From Deferribacteres bacterium (GTDB lineage Bacteria > Zhuqueibacterota > Zhuqueibacteria > Zhuqueibacterales > Geothermadaptataceae): a stretch of DNA of 15,712 nucleotides. The translations under genes were made by a program, and so were the position numbers. The DNA is taken from assembly GCA_020633655.1 (NCBI GenBank), contig JACKDF010000020.1:1-15712 (forward strand), given 5' to 3'. Shown here one piece after another: positions 1-7,482 of the stretch (positions are counted from its first letter, which is position 1; each line of letters begins with the position of its first letter). The notes under the pieces are model-generated. The model was not told where the DNA came from and ran no database searches. It saw only the letters and a list, made by a program, of their open reading frames with translations.

Positions 1-340
1 CAGGGGGAAGTTTAAAAAGTATGTGCACATGTTCAGAAGCTATATGTAAAGTGTTCACCAAATCACGATAGGCTATATTTTCAATATTTTGCGTTAACAA
101 AGTTTGCAAGTTCCCTCTTTGCTCTTCATCCAGGAACCAGATGCGCCGGGCACTGTCCGGAGTAATAGTGCTCAGTTCTATTGGTTCGGTGATAGTCGAT
201 TGTAAAAAGGAGTCAAACTCAATGGCTTCATCGCCTTCATTTTCTTCAAGGATTTCACTTAAGGTCTGGCTCAATCCCCGTCTTGCGCTACCGTAAAAGA
301 AAATGGAAATGATGCCTAACAAAAATATCAAATATCTCAT
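1..340 (-). CDS. Secreted helix-hairpin-helix (ComEA-like) protein, N-terminal part only
   Basis: The first 113 codons of a minus-strand gene that leaves the window at base 1. It begins MRYLIFLLGIISIFFYG, a hydrophobic Sec-type signal peptide. An acidic stretch follows, then a segment (about residues 45-100, containing EPIELSTITPDSARRIWFL) resembling the first helix-hairpin-helix unit of ComEA-related secreted proteins, whose consensus is 'npInlNtA...eL..lpfL...q...Ll'. Two adjacent ATGs exist at 343 and 340. The second lies 7 nt after a GGAGG (352-348), the better spacing. Either start overlaps the TGA of the upstream barrel gene (342-340), so the pair is probably translationally coupled. 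Large secreted HhH proteins of unknown role occur in the FCB group. DNA binding or uptake would be an inference from ComEA. The call rests on a weak repeat pattern and the rest of the gene is missing. Confidence 0.6.
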   Translation of the reverse strand, partial: MRYLIFLLGIISIFFYGSARRGLSQTLSEILEENEGDEAIEFDSFLQSTITEPIELSTITPDSARRIWFLDEEQRGNLQTLLTQNIENIAYRDLVNTLHIASEHVHILFKLPP

Positions 341-1143
341 CATTCCACCTCCAGGGAGATTGTAAAATAATGAGTTTGTGAAAGAAAAGGATGATTCTGC
401 AGAGCGTAAGCAAAATTCAATTTATACCAGTTAAGGCAAAATCCCGTTGAAAAATTTGAAATCGAGTTGAAGCCCGTACCGACATGGAGTTGTAAGTAGC
501 GAATTGGCGAATAGGTTGTCGCAATTCGCAAATCTGGGGAATTATGCTCGATGTGCATTGTTTCAACATAGAATGCAATTTCTGATAGCGGCATGAATCT
601 TATACCAGAAATCAATTCTCTCTCAATTATTTCATCCGTATTACTCAATTTTGTGTGGTACACATTTTTCATACGGGTACCAAAATCAATCAGGCTGGTT
701 AAGGGAATATAAAATCCAAAATCGAGAATGAATTGACCGGCAGAGCCGTAGCGATCGATTTCAATTTGTCGATATTTTAGTGAAACTCCAAGGCTTGCCA
801 TGTCTGAAAAATTCCTGGCGATTGAAAAATTAAACAACTGTTCTTTGAAGGATTTATATCCCAATTGTTCAAATCCCACACCATAAGACAAATGCCGGAA
901 ATGGAAACTAAAGGCGGAGGATATACATTGAACTTCTCTTAACTGGTATGGGTTAAAAACAGAAAACCAGATCGACCTGTGAGAAATTTGAGGCAGGAGT
1001 GATGGATTTGTAAATACGGTTCCTGCTCCATCAGGAATTAACGCAGTTTGTGATTGCAAAGCGATAGACTTTGCTCCGGTGGAAATTTGAAACGCATAGC
1101 AGACCTGCGTTCCGAAGAACAGCAGGAAATAAAGATATTTCAT
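340..1143 (-). CDS. PorV/PorQ-like outer-membrane beta-barrel protein
   Basis: 267 residues starting MKYLYFLLFFG, with a signal peptide probably cut near CYA-F (residues 15-18). The mature start ISTGAKSIALQSQTALIPDG, followed by a 'TNPSLL' motif, matches the N-terminal signature of the PorV/PorQ/UPF0164 barrels ('ArslgmGgA..a..dd..a...NPAgl'). The rest is alternating hydrophobic and polar beta strands, and the C-terminus (HPFLSQTHYFTISLEVE) looks like the closing strands of such a barrel. The start chosen is ATG 1143, five nt after GGGGG (1153-1149). A GTG four codons upstream at 1155 has no ribosome-binding site. PorV and PorQ are outer-membrane proteins, and some members shuttle substrates of the type IX secretion system. 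The exact role here cannot be assigned. The stop overlaps the start of the HhH gene, and a PorD-like gene is divergent on the other side. Confidence 0.75.
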   Translation of the reverse strand: MKYLYFLLFFGTQVCYAFQISTGAKSIALQSQTALIPDGAGTVFTNPSLLPQISHRSIWFSVFNPYQLREVQCISSAFSFHFRHLSYGVGFEQLGYKSFKEQLFNFSIARNFSDMASLGVSLKYRQIEIDRYGSAGQFILDFGFYIPLTSLIDFGTRMKNVYHTKLSNTDEIIERELISGIRFMPLSEIAFYVETMHIEHNSPDLRIATTYSPIRYLQLHVGTGFNSISNFSTGFCLNWYKLNFAYALQNHPFLSQTHYFTISLEVE

Positions 1144-1213
1144 TCTCGCCCCCACGGTTTTGCATTTGCAAAGGAGATGAAAAGCTTGGTGAATTCCGGG
1201 TATTTTTATTCGC

Positions 1214-1242
1214 TTGACAGAGGATTAAGCAATATTTATATT
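1214..1242 (+). promoter_or_regulatory. Sigma70-type promoter of the DUF4835/PorD-like gene
   Basis: A perfect -35 TTGACA (1214-1219), a 17-nt spacer and a -10 TATATT (1237-1242, 5 of 6 matches to consensus). This predicts transcription from about 1249 and a leader of about 33 nt before the ATG at 1282. The strongest promoter match I see in the window. Such a canonical promoter is unlike the Bacteroidota TAnnTTTG type. Confidence 0.75.
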
Positions 1243-1281
1243 AAACAATCTTAATTACTATAAACGGAGGAAGAAAACGAG

Positions 1282-2148
1282 ATGTCGATGAAAAAACGGT
1301 TCCATTCCATCCTCATTCTATCAGGATTAATCTACCTCACAACATGTGTTTCCCTTGTTCGCGCTGTCGAGGATAACAAAGTACTCAATGCACAGGTACA
1401 AGTCGTGCTCGATAAACTTCCGCTGGATAAACAGGAAGAGCTGAAAGATTTTGACGAAATGGTGGATCAGTACATTAATGGTTACGCATGGGTAGAAGAA
1501 GATGATGTCCCCCCGATTGAAATTAGCGTACAAATTTACTTAGAAAAGCAGGCGACGAGCATAGAAGAACGTTACACGTGCACAATTCTTGTGACCGGCC
1601 CTGATATACGATACTACGATAAACGCGCGGTTTTTCCATTTCAGGCAGGCGATCAAATTGAACATGGCGCAACTTTTCACCCCTTATCCGGACTCATAGA
1701 TTTTTATATCTACCTTGCCATCGCCAATGAAATCGATAAACTGGGTTACCTCGAAGGCCAGAAATATTTCGACAAAGCAAAGGCTGTGATGGAGCAAGGA
1801 AAATTTACACGATACAATACTGGTTGGGATCGGCGAGAAGACTTAATCGATGAGTTGTATAGTGATAATTACAAAAAATTTCGAGAAATGAAAGACTATT
1901 TTTTCTATGCAACTTCCATTTTGCCTAAAGAAAAAGACGAGGCGAGAAAATACATGGTGAAAGCTATGGAGATGTTACAGGAGGTTATGGATAAACAACA
2001 TGATCTGGAAGCCGGAAAGAAATTTGTTGATACGCACCATATGACTGTCATCAATTTATTCAAGGATGCCCAGGATAAAAGGCCAATCAAGATTTTGCAA
2101 AATATTGATTTTGATCGTTCGAAATTGTACGATGAATATCTCTATTAA
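1282..2148 (+). CDS. Exported DUF4835 / PorD-like protein
   Basis: 288 residues with a signal peptide (KKRFHSILILSGLIYLTTCVSLVRA, cut near residue 28). The body follows the DUF4835 (PF16119) pattern as I know it: an N-terminal beta region ('ISVQIYLEKQ', then 'IRYYDKRAVFPF' where the family has 'RPVY'), a middle 'LIDFYIYLAIANEIDKLGYLEG' segment, 'YFDKAKAV', a 'GW..R.DLIDEL....Y..FRE..' motif, and a C-terminal helical part rich in K, E and M ending near 'IFDRSKLYDEY'-like sequence. DUF4835 includes PorD of the type IX secretion machinery in Bacteroidota; its biochemical role is unknown. The start has GGAGGA at 1267-1272, about 9 nt upstream. ATG 1288 (MKKRF) is an alternative. Divergent from the barrel gene, and followed by a strong terminator. 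The assignment is by remembered pattern, not a search. Confidence 0.6.
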   Translation: MSMKKRFHSILILSGLIYLTTCVSLVRAVEDNKVLNAQVQVVLDKLPLDKQEELKDFDEMVDQYINGYAWVEEDDVPPIEISVQIYLEKQATSIEERYTCTILVTGPDIRYYDKRAVFPFQAGDQIEHGATFHPLSGLIDFYIYLAIANEIDKLGYLEGQKYFDKAKAVMEQGKFTRYNTGWDRREDLIDELYSDNYKKFREMKDYFFYATSILPKEKDEARKYMVKAMEMLQEVMDKQHDLEAGKKFVDTHHMTVINLFKDAQDKRPIKILQNIDFDRSKLYDEYLY

Positions 2149-2167
2149 AATGAAGTCGACCTTATTA

Positions 2168-2196
2168 AAGGCGATCTGTGAAGATCGCCTTTTTTA
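2168..2196 (+). terminator. Bidirectional intrinsic terminator between convergent genes
   Basis: AAGGCGATC (2168-2176), a 6-nt loop TGTGAA, and its exact complement GATCGCCTT (2183-2191), followed by T residues to 2195. It ends the PorD-like gene on the plus strand. On the minus strand the same stem, followed by TTTAAT, can end the lipoprotein gene, whose stop codon (2196-2194) sits on its edge. Confidence 0.85.
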
Positions 2197-2805
2197 TTCC
2201 CCACTATTCGAAAGTCTTTCCAGTTCTTGTGAAAGTGATGCACGTCCGGCAGCTGTAAAGACGTCCACTGTAAAAATTGGATTCAATTTTTGTATATAAA
2301 CGAGACTTTGTGAAAAATTTCCTGTTAGAAAATAATTCGTGGCGAGCAAAAGTACGACTGAATTTTTATTTAGACTGGTTCCATTTTCAAATTTCCATTC
2401 AGGATCTTTTTGCAGCACAATTAATCCATTCTCGATTGAAGCATCGTAATTGTGCAATAAATGCAATGCAAAAGCCCATCCGGCGTTGAGATTAGCACCT
2501 GGGAGAGTTTTCTGTGAACCAGTAGCGAAGTTCTCCTCTGCCTTTGTAAGACTATCCAACATCAGATAGGCCCAACCTATACCTGAGTATGCCTCCGAGC
2601 TACTTGCATCGACTGATTCGGCTTCCTCGAACTTCTCAAGGGCGTTGCTGTAGTTTTTTTCGGCAAATGCCTGCCAGCCTTGTGCGATCAGTTCGTCGTA
2701 TTCTTCCTCGTTGGCTGGTGGTGTCTCGGTGCCACTTTTTCCGCAAGCAAAGGCTATGATCACAATTGCAATTAAATTTAACACCAAAAATGATGGATTT
2801 CGCAT
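2194..2805 (-). CDS. TPR-repeat lipoprotein
   Basis: 203 residues. The N-terminus is a hydrophobic signal with a lipobox-like AFAC (residues 18-21) followed by GKSG, so a lipid-anchored envelope protein is likely. Residues about 38-105 hold at least two tetratricopeptide repeats (WQAFAEKNYSNALEKFEEA, then SGIGWAYLMLDSLTKAEENF), with a probable third around 105-130 and a fourth around 155-175. TPRs are protein-protein scaffolds, so no enzymatic function is implied. The start has TGGAG about 9 nt upstream. The position -2 Phe in the lipobox is unusual, so a plain membrane anchor cannot be excluded. It is a single-gene unit convergent with the PorD-like gene, and 233 nt separate it from the acylase gene upstream. 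Confidence 0.8.
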   Translation of the reverse strand: MRNPSFLVLNLIAIVIIAFACGKSGTETPPANEEEYDELIAQGWQAFAEKNYSNALEKFEEAESVDASSSEAYSGIGWAYLMLDSLTKAEENFATGSQKTLPGANLNAGWAFALHLLHNYDASIENGLIVLQKDPEWKFENGTSLNKNSVVLLLATNYFLTGNFSQSLVYIQKLNPIFTVDVFTAAGRASLSQELERLSNSGE

Positions 2806-2870
2806 TCTATTCAGCTCCAGTTAATTTTTTCATTGCTCATGCAAAAAGAAAGGAAAACCGTGCGTTTTGT

Positions 2871-2993
2871 TCAATGTTGTGCCTTAAATTTCTCAACTAA
2901 CTCAAATAAATTTTCGTAACCTGTTCTTTTATACATACCATAGTGTTTGTGATAGGCACGGGATCTCACCTGCCTAATTCTGGTGTTTCTGAA
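2871..2993 (-). other. Short open stretch, possible remnant of a 3' gene end
   Basis: Between the stop codons TAA (2996-2994) and TGA (2873-2871) lies a 40-codon open frame ending MYKRTGYENLFELVEKFKAQH. Its composition (amphipathic, Lys/Glu/Phe rich) looks protein-like. There is no convincing ribosome-binding site, and I do not recognise a family. It could be the decayed tail of a lost gene, a small peptide gene from ATG 2936, or chance. Confidence 0.15.
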
Positions 2994-3038
2994 TTAAACA
3001 GGTTAAAATGTAAATTCTGTCGTGAGAAAAATTACGTG

Positions 3039-5201
3039 CTATTTAAACGGGAGTTTTTCCTGATCAACTTCAGGTGATAGCACTTTATATTTGCCATTTT
3101 GCCAGTTTTCGAGATCGGAAAAATACCATTTCGAAAATCGTCGATCTGAAGGGCCACCGGCAAGATTACTGTGAATTTCATCGGTTGCCAGATCACTTGC
3201 CATGCGCAGTGACGGCAAGAAGGTCGTCAGTCGGCCTGCGCTTCTGTAAATCTGTCCCTGACTAATCGTTGCACGACTTCCGATTGCGGCAACTGGACCT
3301 CGGTCGAACCCCAGGAAGGCCGGCAATTTTCCACCGAAAAGCATATTGGTCATGGTGAACTTTCTTACTTCTCCCCAGGCTTTCGGTTCCACTTGCAATG
3401 CTTTATCCACTGCTGAGCGATAAATTTCCTCGCGACTGTGCCCTGCGAACCAGTGTGAATTTTCAGTCAATAAAATCCGATCGAAATTTTCATAAAAATC
3501 GTTAAACATGCCGGTTTCTTCTTGCAGATATGCAACGATTTCGCTTCCCATACCATAGTCGCCAAAAACTTCACTGTACAAGTTTTTATAAAATTCTTCA
3601 AACAGAAATGCGCCTTTCGAATCCAGATCATACCGCAAATCCCAGTCCCGGAGAAGGTTCCCTTGCGGTGTATCTGGTAAAAGTGGTTTTAAAATTTCCA
3701 TAAAATATGCAGCCTGTAACGAATAGACATCGTAGTGCATTTCGCACATATCGTTCACCGTGGCTGCGTTTTTCGTTTTTAAAAGTGAGCAAATCCTGTC
3801 GTACCGGTATGGCCCCATTGGCATATTGATGGGTTTGGCACTGCTTAATTCATTGAAATTGTTATTTGCTGTCACCAGAAAACCTGATTCCGGATTTATT
3901 GACCGTGGCATTTCTTCGACTGCATAAAATCCCTGCCAGTCATTTTCCCCTTTCCAGCCTGGTAATGGAACAAAGCCACTTATCCCTTCACGCCGTCTCG
4001 GTGCGAGGCCGGACATCTGGAAGCCGATATTGTCTTTCTGATCCGCAAAAAGAAAGCTCCAGCCAGTTTCGATTCTGCCAAAAGTTTGCATGCCCTCTTC
4101 GACAGTTTTGTCCTCGTAAATTTTTAAAATGGAAGCCAGGGTTTTCGCTCCCGAATCTGCGGCAGCCCAGCGCGTCGTGAGCAGATAGCCTTCGGGCAGT
4201 GGATTCCCTTCGAGAACACCATGTTCATTTTCATAAAATGCAAGTTCAACCGATGGCTTTTTTTTGCGCTTTATGGTTTCTTTGCGCACAGAGAATTGGT
4301 GCCACTGATCGCCATTTTCGCGATAATATTTACCTCCTTTGCATTTTTCAACCCAGGAATCCACTGAATCGATAAATGCATATGTTGCAGCCCATGCTAA
4401 ATCAGGAGTACGTCCGCTCAGTACACCCGGGAATCCCGGCATCGTGCCACCCATTAAATACCGACCATTCGCTGTCATAACCAATTCACACCATACATTC
4501 GGCAGACGGTTTGTCTCAAGATGTGGATCGTTGGAAATAACTGGCTTTCCAGACTGTGTTTTGGCGCCGGAAAGTACCCAATTATTGGAAGCCATCATGC
4601 GTGGAATCGCGATATTCCACAATTTATCAAGAGGGACAATACGGTCTGTCAGTTTTATTTTTTTTAACAAATCGAAATCTATACCGGTAAGAATGCCGGG
4701 AAAAAGTTCCTGCAGCTTCTCTTCTGGCACATCAGCTTGCACCATTTCCAGAAAGAAGCGTTCCACCTCTGCCTGTGATTGTACCAATGTCAGGTAGCCG
4801 ATCATTCGCGAAATCAGCATACTGTCTGCACCCTGCCATGCTTCAGGGCGATACCCCAGCAATTTGAGTTCCCAGGGGATGCGTTTGGCAAATCCGGCAT
4901 TCACGCCATCACAGTAGGCTTCAAGACTGGCTTTGCTTTCCTCATCCAGTTGTTGGAAAAATGTGTTCGTCCCACCAGTCCAATTCATCTTCCGAAAAAA
5001 TTTATCGATCTGCAGTGTTTCATCACTTGAGTCAAGCAATTCACACGCCCGACCTTGCCCCAAAATGCGCATGAGAAGCATCTGCATACCCCTGTCCAGT
5101 GCATGCACATAACCTTGTCCCCAGAACATATCCAACTTATCCATCGCTTCGATGTGTGGCACACCGTTTTTATCGCGCCAGATTTTTACTTTCGGGTTCA
5201 T
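3039..5201 (-). CDS. Penicillin acylase family Ntn hydrolase without signal peptide
   Basis: 720 residues, of the length expected for this family. Members cleave amide bonds of acylated substrates (beta-lactams, acyl-homoserine lactones, other N-acyl compounds) after self-cleavage into alpha and beta chains. Visible landmarks: the N-terminal 'GVPHIEA....D..GQGYVHALDRGMQM' (about residues 13-41); the cleavage site MMA|SNNWVLSG with the predicted N-terminal nucleophile Ser205; 'ISNDPHL' (about 222-228); 'FLVTANNNF' (about 441-449) carrying the presumed catalytic Asn; and the C-terminal 'GGPSDRRFSKWYFSDLENW' block. The start chosen is ATG 5201, four nt after GGGGAGG; an upstream in-frame ATG (5234) has none. 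Unlike the periplasmic relatives there is no signal peptide with either start, so cytoplasmic action is inferred. The substrate cannot be told. It stands alone, between a lipoprotein and a PAS protein. Confidence 0.92.
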   Translation of the reverse strand: MNPKVKIWRDKNGVPHIEAMDKLDMFWGQGYVHALDRGMQMLLMRILGQGRACELLDSSDETLQIDKFFRKMNWTGGTNTFFQQLDEESKASLEAYCDGVNAGFAKRIPWELKLLGYRPEAWQGADSMLISRMIGYLTLVQSQAEVERFFLEMVQADVPEEKLQELFPGILTGIDFDLLKKIKLTDRIVPLDKLWNIAIPRMMASNNWVLSGAKTQSGKPVISNDPHLETNRLPNVWCELVMTANGRYLMGGTMPGFPGVLSGRTPDLAWAATYAFIDSVDSWVEKCKGGKYYRENGDQWHQFSVRKETIKRKKKPSVELAFYENEHGVLEGNPLPEGYLLTTRWAAADSGAKTLASILKIYEDKTVEEGMQTFGRIETGWSFLFADQKDNIGFQMSGLAPRRREGISGFVPLPGWKGENDWQGFYAVEEMPRSINPESGFLVTANNNFNELSSAKPINMPMGPYRYDRICSLLKTKNAATVNDMCEMHYDVYSLQAAYFMEILKPLLPDTPQGNLLRDWDLRYDLDSKGAFLFEEFYKNLYSEVFGDYGMGSEIVAYLQEETGMFNDFYENFDRILLTENSHWFAGHSREEIYRSAVDKALQVEPKAWGEVRKFTMTNMLFGGKLPAFLGFDRGPVAAIGSRATISQGQIYRSAGRLTTFLPSLRMASDLATDEIHSNLAGGPSDRRFSKWYFSDLENWQNGKYKVLSPEVDQEKLPFK

Positions 5202-5205
5202 AAAA

Positions 5206-5212
5206 CCTCCCC
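5206..5212 (-). promoter_or_regulatory. Ribosome-binding site deciding the acylase start
   Basis: The minus strand reads GGGGAGG followed by TTTT and ATG (5201). This strong Shine-Dalgarno favours the internal Met over the in-frame ATG 11 codons upstream at 5234, and places the protein's start right before the conserved 'KIWRDKNGVPHI' segment. Confidence 0.7.
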
Positions 5213-5235
5213 GCCTTCCTCTCCAATTAGTCAAA

Positions 5236-5270
5236 GAATGAACGATAACGATATCAATCGTTAAGCATTC
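5236..5270 (-). promoter_or_regulatory. Interrupted palindrome upstream of the acylase gene, possible operator
   Basis: AACGAT (5247-5252), ATCA, ATCGTT (5257-5262) is a perfect 6-bp dyad. A second AACGAT precedes it directly (5241-5246), and outer arms GAATG (5236-5240) and CATTC (5266-5270) extend the symmetry. It lies 35-69 nt before the ATG at 5201, where a repressor or activator could bind. I see no clear -35/-10 pair around it, so the regulatory role is a guess. Confidence 0.35.
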
Positions 5271-5324
5271 TTGTTGATCAAATCAAGATAACTCCTGCTG
5301 ATTTTGTAAGCATATCAACAGATC

Positions 5325-6656
5325 TTATTCTTCACAATAATCAGGATATAATGTTGCCATGCACTCAGGGCAAATGCTGTGGGAGAAACGTGCCTCTGTG
5401 TGTTTGGATATATATGCTTCAACTTTATTCCAATAGCCCTTATCATCTCTGATATTCTTGCACCTCGAACAGATAGGGACTATACCGCGTAGTGTTTTAA
5501 TCTCTGAAAAGGCTATACTGAGTTCTTGTAATGATTTTTGAAGTTCCTTTTCAGCTTGCTTACGACCCGTGATATCGATCATTACGGTGAGGAAGTAACT
5601 CGTACCCTGGCTTTCGATGAGTTCCCCAGAGAATAGGCCGTGGAGAATGTCCCCATTTTTTGTTTTCACTTCTAACTCTAATTCTCTGATCTGCCCGAAT
5701 TCCGTAAGCAGTTCTGCCACTTTTTGCTGTTCTTTCTCATTGATAAATAAATTAAATTCATCACTCGATTTGCCAACGATCTCGTCTCTGGTATAACCAA
5801 TGACTTTTGTAAATGCATCATTTATATCGAGAAAAAGCTGATCGGGAATTTTGCTGACTGCCATTGGTGATGGATTCATTCGAAAAAAACGATCAAATTT
5901 TTGCAAAGCCTCTTGTTCTCTGCGGATGTCTTTGGAAAGTCCGAATATACAATTCAAACCGTTCCACTCTCCAAACCATATACGCGTTTCAACGGGGATT
6001 AAATTTCCATTTTTACTAATGAGAGGCAATGGACATACATCTCGTTTGCCATTGAACATATCTGTAAGAATAAGTGTAGCTTCCTTTTGCAAATATCCGG
6101 GATGAAGATCAATTATTTGCTTTTTGCCAAGTTCTTTTTGTGTGTAACCAAGTTTTAAAGTAGCTGCAGGGTTAGAATATAGTATTCGACCCTCAGGGTT
6201 TCCCACGAGAACAATGTCATCTATTGTCTCAATAAAGTTACGGAAGTTCTCCTCACTTTGAGAGAGTTCAGTTTCTACGTTTTTTTGATCTGTGATATCA
6301 ATACCAAAACATGCGACAACCTCAATTTGCCCTGTCTCGTCAAATAGAGGTATCCTTGTTATTTTTAAAAACGCCTTTTTACCATCTGCAGTCGTTACCC
6401 ATTCTTCAGTTTCCAGTGGCTCACCGGACTCGAAAACTTTTTGATTTAATCGTTGACATTCCAAGGCTTTTTCAACCGGAAGAATCTCTTGAAGTTTTCT
6501 GTCTTTCATCTCCTCTTGATTTCGTCCAATAAAATCAGCATGCCGCTGATTCACTTTCGCATAAGTATCACTTTTTGAAAAATACCATATCTGAATAGGC
6601 ACGATTTCAAAAAGTCTGGACTGATTTACCAATGTCTGCTCTGTGTTGGTTTCCAT
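5325..6656 (-). CDS. Triple-PAS sensory protein with C-terminal four-cysteine module
   Basis: 443 residues, soluble, with no signal peptide or membrane segment. Three PAS/PAC units: about 10-127 (ending GIDITDQKN), 132-248 (ending GLSKDIRREQ) and 254-370 (ending VMIDITGRKQ). A coiled-coil linker (about 370-390) leads to a C-terminal module with ICSRCKNIRDDKGYW (Cys396, Cys399) and ICPECMATLYP (Cys429, Cys432). I know this module from the tails of many PAS or receiver-domain proteins. Its paired CxxC motifs suggest a zinc ribbon. There is no histidine kinase, GGDEF, EAL, HTH or methyl-accepting domain, so the output is unknown and probably acts through a partner. The start has AAGGAGGAG 11 nt upstream. 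Monocistronic and divergent from the Fe-S gene. PAS ligands or cofactors cannot be read from the sequence. Confidence 0.88.
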   Translation of the reverse strand: METNTEQTLVNQSRLFEIVPIQIWYFSKSDTYAKVNQRHADFIGRNQEEMKDRKLQEILPVEKALECQRLNQKVFESGEPLETEEWVTTADGKKAFLKITRIPLFDETGQIEVVACFGIDITDQKNVETELSQSEENFRNFIETIDDIVLVGNPEGRILYSNPAATLKLGYTQKELGKKQIIDLHPGYLQKEATLILTDMFNGKRDVCPLPLISKNGNLIPVETRIWFGEWNGLNCIFGLSKDIRREQEALQKFDRFFRMNPSPMAVSKIPDQLFLDINDAFTKVIGYTRDEIVGKSSDEFNLFINEKEQQKVAELLTEFGQIRELELEVKTKNGDILHGLFSGELIESQGTSYFLTVMIDITGRKQAEKELQKSLQELSIAFSEIKTLRGIVPICSRCKNIRDDKGYWNKVEAYISKHTEARFSHSICPECMATLYPDYCEE

Positions 6657-6985
6657 TAGGATTAATTCTCCTCCTTTTTGAAGCTAAGGAACCACAACTG
6701 ATGGTCCTAGAGTAGATAGTTTTTTTCTATTGGACAATTATCATAGAAGTTGATTCAATGCTTTGGCCATCGAAATGTCTATAACATATTGTGAACGTGC
6801 GCAATCATAGGCAAATTCCAAATGAATCGCAAGGATAACATCGAATGCTATTCCAATTGAGACTACGATTGAAATAGATTGTCTCCAGGAATTGTTGTTG
6901 ATGGGCGAGGTATTCCTTGCAAATAGAAGGAAAAATTATTAAAATCGCTACAATTTTTGCACAAAATACGAGAAAAGGAAAAGAT
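6657..6985. other. Intergenic region between divergent PAS and Fe-S genes
   Basis: 329 nt with no coding region I can support. It holds the Shine-Dalgarno of the PAS gene (minus, 6676-6668) and the promoter and ribosome-binding site of the Fe-S gene on the right. Short open frames here have no ribosome-binding site or recognisable sequence. I see no clear promoter for the PAS gene, though one must lie in this interval unless it is read from further away. Confidence 0.6.
6917..6945 (+). promoter_or_regulatory. Likely promoter of the IscA-type gene
   Basis: TTGCAA (6917-6922, 4 of 6 matches to the -35 consensus), a 17-nt spacer, and TAAAAT (6940-6945, 5 of 6 matches to the -10). Transcription would start near 6952, giving a leader of about 34 nt to the ATG at 6986. 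No IscR-like site is recognisable. Confidence 0.45.
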
Positions 6986-7303
6986 ATGTTAACGATAACA
7001 GATGTTGCTGCGGAAGAAATTAGCAAAATTATTCAACAGGAAAATGATGCTGATTTGAAATTACGCGTTGGTGTTATGGGTGGTGGTTGTTCTGGACTGA
7101 ACTTTTTTCTCAATTTAGATAAAGAACACAACGTCTATGATCGCGAAATGACAGTAAACAATATTCAGGTCCGTGTTGATGCGAAAAGTGAACATTACCT
7201 TGATGGTGCCAGGATCGATTATATTGACGGTCCACAAGGCACAGGTTTTACTTTCGACAATCCGAATATTCAGCGCTCATGTTCATGCGGTTCGTCCCAT
7301 TAA
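6986..7303 (+). CDS. Iron-sulfur cluster assembly accessory protein, HesB/IscA/ErpA family
   Basis: 105 residues, full length for an A-type carrier. These cytoplasmic proteins bind iron or an Fe-S cluster and pass it to apo-enzymes. The three conserved cysteines are present at Cys35 (GVMGGGCSGLNF), Cys99 and Cys101 (RSCSCGSSH), the same positions as in E. coli IscA. The usual CGCG is CSCG here, a Ser for Gly change between the two cysteines. The start ATG 6986 follows AAAAGGAAAAG closely; an in-frame TTG further upstream would add an unconserved tail. The gene stands alone, with its own promoter and terminator and no iscS, iscU or sufBCD neighbour. It is therefore more like a housekeeping ErpA-type carrier than part of an isc operon. 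IscA, ErpA and SufA cannot be separated by eye. Confidence 0.95.
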   Translation: MLTITDVAAEEISKIIQQENDADLKLRVGVMGGGCSGLNFFLNLDKEHNVYDREMTVNNIQVRVDAKSEHYLDGARIDYIDGPQGTGFTFDNPNIQRSCSCGSSH

Positions 7304-7330
7304 CCGTAATAGTGCTCTAAACTATTTTTT

Positions 7331-7359
7331 AAAAGCCTCGATTTTTCGGGGCTTTTTTT
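7331..7359 (+). terminator. Intrinsic terminator of the IscA-type gene
   Basis: AAAGCCTCGA (7332-7341), a TTTT loop, and TCGGGGCTTT (7346-7355; one G-T pair), running into a seven-T tract (7353-7359). It lies 28 nt after the TAA stop and separates the Fe-S gene from the amidohydrolase operon. Confidence 0.85.
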
Positions 7360-7482
7360 CATCAATGCGCGTGAGAAATGGTTTTGCACTCTACCGACCG
7401 ATTCCCTCTTCCATTTACAAAAACCAAAACAATGTGCGTCGCTCTTCACGTGGTTTTTAAATAAGTTAAAAAGGAAAACACA

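Noticed and set aside
867..876. GTTCAAATCC, resembling a tRNA T-loop
   Set aside because: Inside the barrel coding sequence, with no acceptor, D or anticodon stems around it.
1054..1254. 66-codon open frame on the plus strand across the divergent promoter region
   Set aside because: Overlaps the start of the barrel gene and the TTGACA/TATATT promoter, has no ribosome-binding site, and matches no known family pattern.
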